Of a stretch of 64,000 nucleotides of DNA, positions 49,603 to 58,043 are shown one piece after another; the first letter of the stretch is position 1, and each line of letters opens with the position of its first letter. Source of the DNA: Acidimicrobiales bacterium (GTDB lineage Bacteria > Actinomycetota > Acidimicrobiia > Acidimicrobiales > Aldehydirespiratoraceae). Below the pieces are notes generated by a model. That model saw only the letters and a program-made list of their open reading frames with translations. It had not been told where the DNA came from and made no database searches. The translations under genes were made by a program, and so were the position numbers. The stretch lies in contig JAQWLJ010000011.1 in NCBI GenBank assembly GCA_029247365.1, forward strand, positions 18,890 to 82,889. Direction: 5' to 3'.

Positions 49603-50328
49603 TCAGGGCGAGGAAGGAGTCCGGCGTTTCGATCGGCCGAGGAACCTCACCCATGGTCGAGTGACCCGCCCGCCGGCTACCGAGGGAACCGGCGCGGCCA
49701 ACTCACGCTCGGCTGTCCATGTTCCCAAGACCGGATCACCGCCATAATCCCAGTACTTCGTGCGGACAAGCCGGATCATGTTCGAGCTACAAACGCCACC
49801 GGCCAGCACGCCGTGGTGGATCCGCACATTCCGGTAGTGCTCCGGCGATGCGTCCTCTGCAGCCTCACGATGAACGTCGCGGTTGCGCCACTCCTCACGA
49901 TCCGCCGCGGCAGCGTGTACGACGAGATTCGCCCAGTAGTCGTCGACCAACTCCATCGAGCTGTAGCTCAGCACTCCGGGGACGCTGCGGAACTCGTTGA
50001 GCAGGGCCGACTCGAGGCGGTCAATGCGCTGCTGGGTCTCGGGGTTGCCCCGGCGCTCCCCGAAAAAGCCGACGATGCAGACGTTGCGCTGATCCTCGAG
50101 TGCAGCCGGATCGCAGATGACTTGGCGACGCGCCAAGCCGTGCACCGACCAAGCCAGCGCCTCGTACGGCTCCAGATCGATCTCGCCGCTACGGCGACGA
50201 CGAACCAGGGCCCGCAGATCTTGCAGCATGTACGCGAGCAGCTGCTCATCGGCCTCATACAGGCTGGGATCAGTGCAGGGATGGTCTATGGAGAACTCAT
50301 CGGGGGCGAGGTGAACGACTTCGCTCAA
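49603..50328 (-). CDS. Unknown protein of the FAD-oxidase operon (possible ABM-like fold)
   Basis: About 241 residues. A TTG at 50328 is chosen because AGGGAGGG lies just upstream, within the end of the FAD oxidase gene, and the gap to its stop is only 10 nt. The N-terminal part is helical and acidic (YEADEQLLAYMLQDL). The centre has FRSVPGVLSYSSMEL, DDYWANLVVH and EHYRNVRIHHGVL, a run of strands with W and H reminiscent of antibiotic-biosynthesis-monooxygenase/EthD-like barrels; this is a weak impression. The C-terminus is basic. Nothing identifies its function; its place suggests a partner of the oxidase. Confidence 0.65.
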   Translation of the reverse strand: MSEVVHLAPDEFSIDHPCTDPSLYEADEQLLAYMLQDLRALVRRRRSGEIDLEPYEALAWSVHGLARRQVICDPAALEDQRNVCIVGFFGERRGNPETQQRIDRLESALLNEFRSVPGVLSYSSMELVDDYWANLVVHAAAADREEWRNRDVHREAAEDASPEHYRNVRIHHGVLAGGVCSSNMIRLVRTKYWDYGGDPVLGTWTAERELAAPVPSVAGGRVTRPWVRFLGRSKRRTPSSP

Positions 50329-50338
50329 CCGGCCCTCC

Positions 50339-51820
50339 CTAAACCCACGGACAGTTGCTGTTGCGATCGCCGAACGTGGTGCCGTCGGCGAAGCGGTCGA
50401 AGTTGAACGGCTCGAGTTCCCACGGCTTGGTGCCACCAACGAGCATGTCGGCGGTGAGCTTGCCGACCCCGATCATCTTGAACCCGTGGTTCGAGTCGGC
50501 GATGACGAACGCGTTGTCGGCGACGTGGTCGAAGATCGGAACGTTGTCGGGGGTGAAAGCCCCGATGCCACCGTTGCGGCGCTCCTTGAAGTACGGCTCG
50601 AGGTTCTCGAAGCGCTTGAACAGCATCCCCAGCGTCTTGCAGTAGTACTCCGGGAACCAATCGTCGGCCTGGTAAGCATCGGACAGGTGGCCGTAGGGCT
50701 CGACCTGTGCGGAGTCACCGATCGGGATCGGGATCGTGCCGCCTTGCAGGCCCGGTCCGCCGACCCGCTCGGCCGCGTAGCGGGTGTAGGTGTAGACGTG
50801 ATCCTGGATCATCTCGCCGTCGTCGCCGTACACCGGCGTGTTCATCAGTTCGACATGCAGGACCGGGGCATCCTTCCCGTCGGCGGTTCGGTAGTCGACC
50901 CCCGGCGGCATCCAGACCTCACCCTCAAGCAGGCGCCAGTAGGTCCACATCGCATGGTCATCGGCGACATGGCCGTCGGGGTAGACGATGTCGAGCGTGT
51001 TCGGACCACCGAGCCATTCCCAGTGCCGCGGGGTCCACGCCCCGGCGCCCACGATGACCTGATCGCACTTGATGGTGCCGGCGCTGGTTTCGACGCCCGT
51101 GACCGAGCCACCACCAACGCCGCCACCGCCAGAGCCGGAGTTCATCTCGTAGCCAGTGACCTCAACGCCGTAGACCCGCTGCACGCCCCACTGCTGGCAC
51201 TTCTGGTCGAGGCCCCACATGACCATGTGAGTGCCTGCGTAGCCGGAGCGGTGCTCGTGGAGCACGACATCGCACTTGTCGGTCTTGAAGTCGGGCCACA
51301 GCGATGTGAGGAAGCGGTGAGCGTCGTCCCCGGTGTAGAGGTCGCTGGGGTAGCCCGAGTCGATCTGGCTCTGGTTGAGCGTGATGTAGTCCTCGGTCTG
51401 GTTCTCCTCGCCGATCGACACGTAACCGACCTGCTGGAACCCGAAGTTGACCGGATCGGACTCCCAGACCTCAACGCTCGCCCGCAGGATCGAGTGCAAC
51501 GGGCCCGTCATGTAGAGATTGCGCACACAGCCGCATGCGAGACCGGTGGCGCCGGCCCCCGGGCCCTGCTTGTCGATCAAGACGACATCGCTGCCCTTGC
51601 CCTTACCGCTCTTCTCCAGCGCCATCGCAAGGTGGTACGCGGTCGACATGCCGTGGATACCCGCGCCGACGACGACGTACTTCGCGCTCGCAGGCAACAC
51701 GTCGACGTTATGGAGCGGAACGACGGAGGGGTTTTGCAACACGCCATCGACCTGCTCGGGCAGGGGGCGATCCATAAAGGGGTACCACTGATTCTGGCCC
51801 CCGAGATTCGGGAAATTCAT
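50339..51820 (-). CDS. FAD-dependent amine oxidoreductase (DAO superfamily)
   Basis: A 493-residue flavoprotein. The FAD fold VVVGAGIHGMSTAYHL (about 49-64) is followed by VVLIDKQGPGAGATGLACGCVRN (about 79-101), where sarcosine/dimethylglycine dehydrogenases bind FAD, covalently in some. Near the C-terminus, NAFVIADSNHGFKMIGVGKL closes the FAD site. A Gly-rich stretch (GSGGGGVGGGS, about 227-237) interrupts the substrate domain and is unusual. N-methyl amines or amino acids are the likely substrates, fitting the DmdA-like demethylase nearby. It is the first gene of a four-gene minus-strand unit. Confidence 0.85.
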   Translation of the reverse strand: MNFPNLGGQNQWYPFMDRPLPEQVDGVLQNPSVVPLHNVDVLPASAKYVVVGAGIHGMSTAYHLAMALEKSGKGKGSDVVLIDKQGPGAGATGLACGCVRNLYMTGPLHSILRASVEVWESDPVNFGFQQVGYVSIGEENQTEDYITLNQSQIDSGYPSDLYTGDDAHRFLTSLWPDFKTDKCDVVLHEHRSGYAGTHMVMWGLDQKCQQWGVQRVYGVEVTGYEMNSGSGGGGVGGGSVTGVETSAGTIKCDQVIVGAGAWTPRHWEWLGGPNTLDIVYPDGHVADDHAMWTYWRLLEGEVWMPPGVDYRTADGKDAPVLHVELMNTPVYGDDGEMIQDHVYTYTRYAAERVGGPGLQGGTIPIPIGDSAQVEPYGHLSDAYQADDWFPEYYCKTLGMLFKRFENLEPYFKERRNGGIGAFTPDNVPIFDHVADNAFVIADSNHGFKMIGVGKLTADMLVGGTKPWELEPFNFDRFADGTTFGDRNSNCPWV

Positions 51821-51884
51821 TGGCAGAACCTACGCCCACTTCGACCAACGGGCAATGGCCCGTCGGAGCGAGTAGATAAGAGAG

Positions 51885-52676
51885 GTGCTGATCGTCGTGT
51901 CACCCGCGAAGTCCCTCGATTTCGACTCGAAATTGCCCACCAAGAAGCATTCCGACCCGCGCATGCTCGACGACGCTGAGGCCCTCGTCGACGTCATGTC
52001 CGACAAGTCGCCCGCCGAGATCTCGAAAATGATGTCGGTGTCAGAGTCGCTCGGCGAACTCAACCACGAACGGTTCCAGGAATGGGAGCGGCCGTTCACA
52101 CCCGACAACTCCCGACCCGCCCTGCTTGCGTTCACCGGCGACGTGTACCTGGGGATGGACCCAAGCGGCACGTTCACCGAACGCGATTACACCCACGCCC
52201 AGAAGACGCTGCGGATCCTCTCGGGCCTCTACGGCGTGTTGCGGCCGCTCGACCTCATGCAGCCCTACCGACTCGAGATGGGGAGCCAAGTCGCCACCGA
52301 TCGCGGCAAGGACCTCTACACGTTCTGGGGCGATCGCATCACCAACCAACTCAACGCGGACATGGCCGAGAGCCCGGGGGCAAGGGTGTTGGTCAACCTC
52401 GCCAGCAACGAGTACTTCGGTTCGGTCCATGCCGACGCGATCGACGCCCGGGTCGTGAGCCCGACCTTCCTCGATTCGAAGGACGGCGGCGACTACAAGA
52501 TCGTTTCGTTCTTCGCGAAGCGGGCCCGCGGCGCAATGACCGGCTGGATCATCCGCAACCGCGTCACGTCGGTGAAGGCCCTCAACGCGTTTGACGACAT
52601 GGGCTACCGCTACGACGCCGAACGCTCGTCCACTGATCAGCCGGTCTTCATTCGCGAAGACGGTGGGATGGCCTGA
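51885..52676 (+). CDS. yaaA: Peroxide stress protein YaaA
   Basis: A 263-residue DUF328/YaaA protein. Landmarks are the start LIVVSPAKSLDF, AFTGDVYLGMD (about 80-90), LRILSGLYGVLRPLDLMQPYRLEMG (about 108-132) and LVNLASNEYF (about 167-176), with the C-terminal FAKRARGAM. In E. coli YaaA limits intracellular iron and so protects DNA and proteins under hydrogen peroxide stress. The GTG start is at 51885. Its stop overlaps the next gene's start by 1 nt (TGATG). It diverges from the FAD oxidase gene with 64 nt between starts. Confidence 0.9.
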   Translation: MLIVVSPAKSLDFDSKLPTKKHSDPRMLDDAEALVDVMSDKSPAEISKMMSVSESLGELNHERFQEWERPFTPDNSRPALLAFTGDVYLGMDPSGTFTERDYTHAQKTLRILSGLYGVLRPLDLMQPYRLEMGSQVATDRGKDLYTFWGDRITNQLNADMAESPGARVLVNLASNEYFGSVHADAIDARVVSPTFLDSKDGGDYKIVSFFAKRARGAMTGWIIRNRVTSVKALNAFDDMGYRYDAERSSTDQPVFIREDGGMA

Positions 52677-53275
52677 TGCCAACCCCGATGGCGGTGGCCC
52701 GAACAGCTGCGGTCACCGAAACGATGGATGACATTCGTGCGATCGAGAACAACCTCGGCATCACGCGGTCCGGGGTTAACGCGATCCGCGATCGGCTGGC
52801 TGTGTTGGCCGCCGAACGCGAGCTGTTCCCGCTCGACGAATTCCCCGGCCCACCAGCGGATGGCGGCGAGCGGAGCCGTCTCTACCGCTTGGCACAAGAC
52901 GCCGACGATCGCTTCGCGCTGTATGCCCAGCGGAGCACAGCCAACGTCTCGACTCCTGCCCACAATCACACGACCTGGGCCGTCGTCGTCGGCTTCGCTG
53001 GCCAGGAGCTGAACCGTTTCTATGAACGGACAGCTGATGGTGGGGTGACGGAGACCCACCAGCACATGGTCGAGGCCGGTACTGGTGTGGCCATGCTCCC
53101 CGACGATCTCCACTCGATCCACATCGACACGCCGTCGCTCAATTTCCACTGCTACGGCTTGGCGCTTGAGCGGCTCGACGCGCGCGTCTACTACGACGCC
53201 CGCAACGAGGGGTGGAAGGTATTCAGCGGGGTCAGCAACATCTACGACGCCCGGCCCGACCTCCAGCAGCACTGA
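52676..53275 (+). CDS. Cupin thiol dioxygenase-like protein (cysteine dioxygenase family)
   Basis: A 199-residue cupin resembling type I cysteine or 3-mercaptopropionate dioxygenases. The iron His pair is in PAHNHTTWAVVVGFAGQE (about 98-115) and the third His in DDLHSIHID (about 142-150). NRFYERT follows the first block as in bacterial thiol dioxygenases. These oxidise a thiol to its sulfinate with O2. The gene sits between yaaA and a four-domain rhodanese, sharing overlapping start/stop codons (TGATG) with both, so thiol oxidation and sulfur transfer appear to be coupled. Exact substrate unknown. Confidence 0.75.
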   Translation: MPTPMAVARTAAVTETMDDIRAIENNLGITRSGVNAIRDRLAVLAAERELFPLDEFPGPPADGGERSRLYRLAQDADDRFALYAQRSTANVSTPAHNHTTWAVVVGFAGQELNRFYERTADGGVTETHQHMVEAGTGVAMLPDDLHSIHIDTPSLNFHCYGLALERLDARVYYDARNEGWKVFSGVSNIYDARPDLQQH

Positions 53276-54918
53276 TGACGCTGATGACGGGTTCCATCAC
53301 CGCTGGAGAACTCCGGGACCGGCTCATCGGTGGGGGCGAACTCGCGCTGCTCGATGCCCGCGAACAAGGCGTCTACCACCGCTCACATCTGTTCCATGCG
53401 GCGTGCGTTCCGCTGTCACATTTGGAGCTGTTGCTGAACGACCTGGTGCCCCGGCGATCGACGCCGATCGTGTGGTGCGATGAAGACGGTGCCGTCGACG
53501 GGCTCGCGGCGCGGGCTGCGAGCCGCGCCACTGAACTCGGCTGGACTGACAACGCCGTGCTCGCGGGCGGTGCCACGTCGTGGGCGGCCGACGGCGGCGA
53601 GCTGTACTCGGGTGTCAACGTCCCTTCCAAGGCGTTCGGCGAATACGTCGAGCATGCGTTCGACACGCCACGCCTTCCTGCTGCCGAGGTCAAGGCGCTG
53701 CTCGACGCCGCCGCCCGCGGCGAAGCCGACATCGTGGTGCTCGACTCCCGACCGCTCGGCGAGTTCCGCCGGATGTCCATCCCGACCGGGACCGACTGCC
53801 CCGGAGCGGAGCTCGTCCATCGGGTCAAGGAGATGGCACCCGACCCCGAGACGCTGGTGATCGTGAACTGTGCCGGCCGCACCCGCAGCATCATCGGCGC
53901 CCAGTCGCTGATCAATGCCAGGTTGGAGAACCGGGTCGTCGCGCTCGAGAACGGCACGATGGGCTGGGAACTCGCCGGCTTCGACGTTGCGCGAGGCGAA
54001 GACGTCCACGCCCCCGACCCCAGACCCGATGCCCGGGCGTGGGCCGAGGCTGCGGCCGCCGACGTCGGCGCGCGCTTCGGCGTCGACACGTGCACGCCGA
54101 GCGAGGTCGACATCTGGGCCGCCGACACCGGCCGCACCACCTACCTGCTCGACGTCCGCACCCCCGAGGAATTCGAGGATGGCCACGTCGACGAAAGTCG
54201 GAATGCGCCGGGTGGCCAGTTGGTCCAGGCGACCGACGAATACGTCGCGACGCGCGGCGCCCGGCTCGTCCTGATCGACGACAACGGTGTGCGAGCGACG
54301 ATGACGGCGTCATGGCTCCGCCAGCTCGGCTGGCACGACACGATGGTTTTGGCCGGAGGGGTTCACGGCATCGCCGCCACCGGCGTGACGCTCCGGACCG
54401 GGCCGAGAGCGCGGACGCCGGTCGATCGCGTGCCGACCCTCAAGGTATCAGAGCTCGCCGCCCGGCTCGGCGACGAGCCGGACTCGACAGTCGTGATCGA
54501 TCTGGGTACCAGCATCAAGTACCGCAAGCGGGGCCACATCCCCGGAGCCTGGTGGGGGGTCAGGAGTCGTCTCGATGAGGCCCGGGCAGCGATCGGCGAG
54601 GCGACGACAATCGTTCTCACCTCGACCGATGGGCAACTTGCGAAGCTGGCCGTTCGCGACGCGCAGGCCCAATGGCCGGCCGCCGACGTGTTCGCGCTGG
54701 CCGGAGGCAACAAGGGCTGGCGTCACGCCGGGAACGACATGGAGCCCGGCCTCGAGCGGGCCACGACCACCCCCGACGATGTCTGGTACAAGCCCTACGA
54801 CCACGACGAGCCGGGCGACGTCGTCCAGCAGCACATGCACGACTACCTCACGTGGGAGGTCGCACTCGTCGAACAGATCGGGCGCGATCCCACTGTCGAC
54901 TTTCCTCACTTCGACTAG
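53275..54918 (+). CDS. Four-domain rhodanese-like sulfurtransferase
   Basis: 547 residues with four tandem rhodanese-like domains (about 5-105, 125-245, 260-375, 395-490) and a C-terminal tail of about 55 residues. Only domain 2 has the full active loop, NCAGRTRS with Cys199. Domain 1 has WCDEDG (Cys68 in an altered loop), domain 3 has Asp and domain 4 Ser at the Cys position. One active domain carried by inactive copies is typical of multi-domain thiosulfate/3-mercaptopyruvate sulfurtransferase relatives. It is translationally coupled to the thiol dioxygenase-like cupin and probably accepts or forms persulfide sulfur. Cytoplasmic: no signal peptide. Confidence 0.85.
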   Translation: MTLMTGSITAGELRDRLIGGGELALLDAREQGVYHRSHLFHAACVPLSHLELLLNDLVPRRSTPIVWCDEDGAVDGLAARAASRATELGWTDNAVLAGGATSWAADGGELYSGVNVPSKAFGEYVEHAFDTPRLPAAEVKALLDAAARGEADIVVLDSRPLGEFRRMSIPTGTDCPGAELVHRVKEMAPDPETLVIVNCAGRTRSIIGAQSLINARLENRVVALENGTMGWELAGFDVARGEDVHAPDPRPDARAWAEAAAADVGARFGVDTCTPSEVDIWAADTGRTTYLLDVRTPEEFEDGHVDESRNAPGGQLVQATDEYVATRGARLVLIDDNGVRATMTASWLRQLGWHDTMVLAGGVHGIAATGVTLRTGPRARTPVDRVPTLKVSELAARLGDEPDSTVVIDLGTSIKYRKRGHIPGAWWGVRSRLDEARAAIGEATTIVLTSTDGQLAKLAVRDAQAQWPAADVFALAGGNKGWRHAGNDMEPGLERATTTPDDVWYKPYDHDEPGDVVQQHMHDYLTWEVALVEQIGRDPTVDFPHFD

Positions 54919-54990
54919 CGCCTCGAAGAACCATCGGTCGCTGCTGGGAATGGTTCCTGCCTGAGTGCACGGTTGGCGTACGGTCACCCT

Positions 54991-55788
54991 GTGCCTGTTC
55001 GCCTCGTCGCCACCGATCTCGACGGCACCTTCTTCGGTCCCGGCCACCTCCCCGAGGCGCGCACGATCGCCGCGCTCAACACGGTTCAGGCCGCCGGCAT
55101 CGTCTGCGTGGCGATCTCCGGTCGTGGGCATCGCGGAGGTCTGTCCCGGGCGACATCCGGCGGCGCCGAGTTCGACTGGTTCGTCGGCTCGAACGGCGGC
55201 CACCGGCTCAACATCCGCAGCGGCGAGATGGAAGAGCATCTCCATTTCGACGATGCCGACATCGTCGAGTTCCGCCGCCGCCTCAGCGACCACGACGCCG
55301 ACCTGGCCTACGGCTGGACCACAGCGGATGGTCAGCACTGGGAGCCCCCGTTCCTCGACATCCACCCGATGAAGCTCGACGGTCAGGCCCGGGCCCACGG
55401 CAACCGCATCGTGCACACTGCACCGCCCGCCGTCGACAAGGCGTTCGTCGCCCACCCCGAGCTGTCCAACGTCGAACTGCTGGCCCACGTCGAACCGCAC
55501 GTCGATCCGCTCCACCACATCACTACCTCCGGGGTCGACTTCATCGAGATGACCCCGAACGGCGCCGACAAGGGCGCAGCGCTCGCCCGCCTCTGCGCCC
55601 GCCTCGACATCGTGGCCGAAGAGGTCATTGCGTTTGGCGACAACCACAACGACCTCACGATGCTCGAGTGGGCGGGCCGAGGCATCGCCATGGGCAATGC
55701 CCTCGACCGGGTGAGGGCAACCGCCGATGAGGTCACGTCTACAAACGCCGAGTTTGGCGTCGCCCGGGTCCTCGAGGAACTCGTGTGA
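54991..55788 (+). CDS. HAD-superfamily hydrolase, Cof/sugar-phosphatase type
   Basis: A 265-residue class IIB HAD phosphatase. Motif I is ATDLDGTFF (about 6-14, nucleophile DxD), motif II VAISGRGH, the Lys of motif III is in NGADKGAALARLC (about 196), and motif IV is AFGDNHNDLTML (about 217-228). It should dephosphorylate a sugar phosphate or a nucleotide-like compound. The GTG at 54991 is used because it directly precedes motif I. It is 72 nt after the rhodanese gene and 28 nt before the MFS gene. Confidence 0.87.
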   Translation: MPVRLVATDLDGTFFGPGHLPEARTIAALNTVQAAGIVCVAISGRGHRGGLSRATSGGAEFDWFVGSNGGHRLNIRSGEMEEHLHFDDADIVEFRRRLSDHDADLAYGWTTADGQHWEPPFLDIHPMKLDGQARAHGNRIVHTAPPAVDKAFVAHPELSNVELLAHVEPHVDPLHHITTSGVDFIEMTPNGADKGAALARLCARLDIVAEEVIAFGDNHNDLTMLEWAGRGIAMGNALDRVRATADEVTSTNAEFGVARVLEELV

Positions 55789-55816
55789 CGCGACCGCCTC
55801 AGACAAGGGAACTCCC

Positions 55817-57040
55817 ATGAGACACCCGTTCAAGGGGTGGATCGTCGTCGCCGCCATCTTCATTCAGCTGATGACGAGTTCGGGCCTCGCCTTCTACGGC
55901 CTCGCCATCTATCTCGACGCACTCACCGACGAGCGGGCATTCACCACAACCAGCGTGTCGCTCGCAACGTCGATGTTCTTCGTCGTCAGCGGTGTCGTCG
56001 GACAGCTCGTGGCCCGACTCCTCGAGCGTTACGACGTGCGACTGATCGTTGCCGCCGGTGGTGCCGTGTCGTCGCTCAGCATCTACCTGCTGGGCAGTGT
56101 CGACACGGTGGCCGAGCTCTACGCCGTCTACCTGCTGTTTGCAGTCGGTTTCGCGCTCGTGGGTCTGATCCCCGCGACCACGCTTGTCACCCGATGGTTC
56201 CAGGTTCGACGCGCGACGGCCCTGTCGATCGCGTCGACCGGACTGTCGGTCGGCGCGTTCACCCTGAGCGCGCCAGCATCGGCGCTGATCAACGACCGGG
56301 GCCTGGCCGACGCGGCGCCGGTCCTGGCTTTGATCTATCTCGTCCTGACCGCGCTGGTCGTTCCCTGGTTGTGGCCGTCGCCAGAGTCGCGAGGACTCGC
56401 ACCGGATGGCAAAGCGACCGAACACGCGTCGGCTGCAGCAGCCGCCGATGGCATCCCGTACGACCAGGCCATCCGCACCCGCTTCTTCGCTGTCCTTGCC
56501 GCTGCGTTCGTTCTGGCTATGGGGGCGCAGGTCGGCGGCTTGTCGCACATTGCGAACCTCGGCTCCGAGCGGATCGATCGCGCTGCGGGTGCCACTGCGC
56601 TCACCGCACTGGCCCTCGGGAGTGTGATCGGACGTCTGATTGGGGGCATCCTCGCCGACCGCCTCCCGTTGATCCGGCTGGCCGCCGCACTCTCGGTTGG
56701 CCAAGGCCTTGCGCTGATCGGTATTGGCCTTGCCGACTCACGGGTCGCACTCGCCGTCATCGCGTTCCTGTGGGGCACGACCGTCGGCAACCTACTGATG
56801 CTCCAGCCGTTGATCGTCGCGGCCGGGTTCGGCGTTCTCGCCTATCCGCGACTCTTTGCTCTACTGAGCCTGATTGTCACGGCCGGCGTGGCTGGTGGCC
56901 CCTTCCTGCTCGGCTTCCTCCGCGACCAGTCGAGCTACCAGACCAGCTATGTCGTAGCGGGGGTCCTGAGCTTCGCCGCTGCAGTGGTCTTCACCGCAAC
57001 GCGCGTCCCACGACCGAGCCCTGAGACAGTCGCCGCCTAG
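55817..57040 (+). CDS. MFS transporter (monocarboxylate/oxalate-formate type)
   Basis: A 407-residue permease with about twelve membrane segments. The N-terminal KGWIVVAAIFIQLMTSSGLAF-like start and TTLVTRWFQVRRATALSIAS (about 131-150) resemble the oxalate/formate antiporter and monocarboxylate branch; GRLIGGILADRLP (about 275) is the repeat of motif A. AAGGGA precedes the ATG at 55817. The stop overlaps that of the convergent D-cysteine desulfhydrase-like gene by 4 nt. A small organic anion, perhaps a sulfonate or 2-oxo acid, is a reasonable but unproven substrate. Confidence 0.87.
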   Translation: MRHPFKGWIVVAAIFIQLMTSSGLAFYGLAIYLDALTDERAFTTTSVSLATSMFFVVSGVVGQLVARLLERYDVRLIVAAGGAVSSLSIYLLGSVDTVAELYAVYLLFAVGFALVGLIPATTLVTRWFQVRRATALSIASTGLSVGAFTLSAPASALINDRGLADAAPVLALIYLVLTALVVPWLWPSPESRGLAPDGKATEHASAAAAADGIPYDQAIRTRFFAVLAAAFVLAMGAQVGGLSHIANLGSERIDRAAGATALTALALGSVIGRLIGGILADRLPLIRLAAALSVGQGLALIGIGLADSRVALAVIAFLWGTTVGNLLMLQPLIVAAGFGVLAYPRLFALLSLIVTAGVAGGPFLLGFLRDQSSYQTSYVVAGVLSFAAAVVFTATRVPRPSPETVAA

Positions 57041-58014
57041 CGATACGCGAACAAGGCCGGCGTGCCACCGGTGTGGATGAACACGACGTGGTCCTCGGGC
57101 GACCATCGACCGGCTCGAGCATGGTGGATCAGTCCCACCATTGCCTTGCCGGAGTAGACGGGGTCGAGCAGCAGACCTTCGAGGCGGGCGCACATGGCGA
57201 CCGCTTCATGCATCCCCTCGGTGGGGATGCCGTACGCCTCGCCGACATGGGAGTCGTCGATCACAACGGCGTGCGAGCCGAGTGAGCGTTCGATGCCGAT
57301 GAGATCGAACACGCCCTCGGCGAGGTCGCGAACAATTGGCCCGAGATAGCTCTCGGGCGCACCAGCGGAGATCCCGAGAAGTGGCACCTCGCTGCGCTTG
57401 ATTGCAAGCCCAGCGAGGAGTCCGGCCTGGGTGCCACCGCTTGCGGTCGCGTGCACGATCTCGCGCGGTTCGAAGCCTCGGTCGTCGCTTTGGCGGAGGA
57501 TCTCGACGGCCGCCGTGCGATAGCCAAGCGCGCCCACGACATTCGAACCTCCGAGCGGGACGACGTACGGCGTTCGTCCCTCGGCCCGAAGCTCGTCGGC
57601 CCTGCGATCCATCTCGATCGTTGTGTCGGTGCCCTTGTCAAAGTTGAGCACCGCAGCGCCGAGCAGCCGGTCGAGTTGCAGATTGCCGCCGTGCCGGTAG
57701 TCGTCACTCCAGTCGGGGAAGCGATGCTCGATAAACAGCTCACAGTCGAGGCCAAGCCGGGCCGCCGCAGCAGCAGTCTGACGGCAGTGATTCGATTGTG
57801 TTGCGCCGGTCGTGAGGACGATGTCGGCGTCGAGCTCCTGGGCCTCAGCCAGGAGGTACTCGAGCTTGCGGACCTTGTTGCCACCCATGGCCAGACCGGT
57901 CTGATCGTCGCGTTTTACCCAGATACGGGGGCCGCCGAGCTCGGCCGACAGCCGCGGCATCGGTTCGAGTGGGGTGGGGAGCTGGGCGAGGGGAACGTGA
58001 GGAACTCGGGCCAT
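57037..58014 (-). CDS. PLP-dependent D-cysteine desulfhydrase/ACC deaminase family (CuyA-like)
   Basis: A 325-residue fold-type II PLP enzyme. The PLP Lys lies in GGNKVRKLEYL (about 44-54, Lys47); TTGATQSNHCRQTAAAAARLG follows, with the active-site Ser; ASGGTQAGLLAGL binds the PLP phosphate; and IHTGGTPALFAY ends the protein. This family includes D-cysteine desulfhydrase, ACC deaminase and L-cysteate sulfo-lyase CuyA, which all eliminate sulfur or amino groups. The MFS gene beside it and the sulfur genes upstream favour a sulfur substrate, by inference. Confidence 0.85.
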   Translation of the reverse strand: MARVPHVPLAQLPTPLEPMPRLSAELGGPRIWVKRDDQTGLAMGGNKVRKLEYLLAEAQELDADIVLTTGATQSNHCRQTAAAAARLGLDCELFIEHRFPDWSDDYRHGGNLQLDRLLGAAVLNFDKGTDTTIEMDRRADELRAEGRTPYVVPLGGSNVVGALGYRTAAVEILRQSDDRGFEPREIVHATASGGTQAGLLAGLAIKRSEVPLLGISAGAPESYLGPIVRDLAEGVFDLIGIERSLGSHAVVIDDSHVGEAYGIPTEGMHEAVAMCARLEGLLLDPVYSGKAMVGLIHHARAGRWSPEDHVVFIHTGGTPALFAYR

Positions 58015-58043
58015 GTCAACTCCCAGCGAGACTTTGCCGCAAC

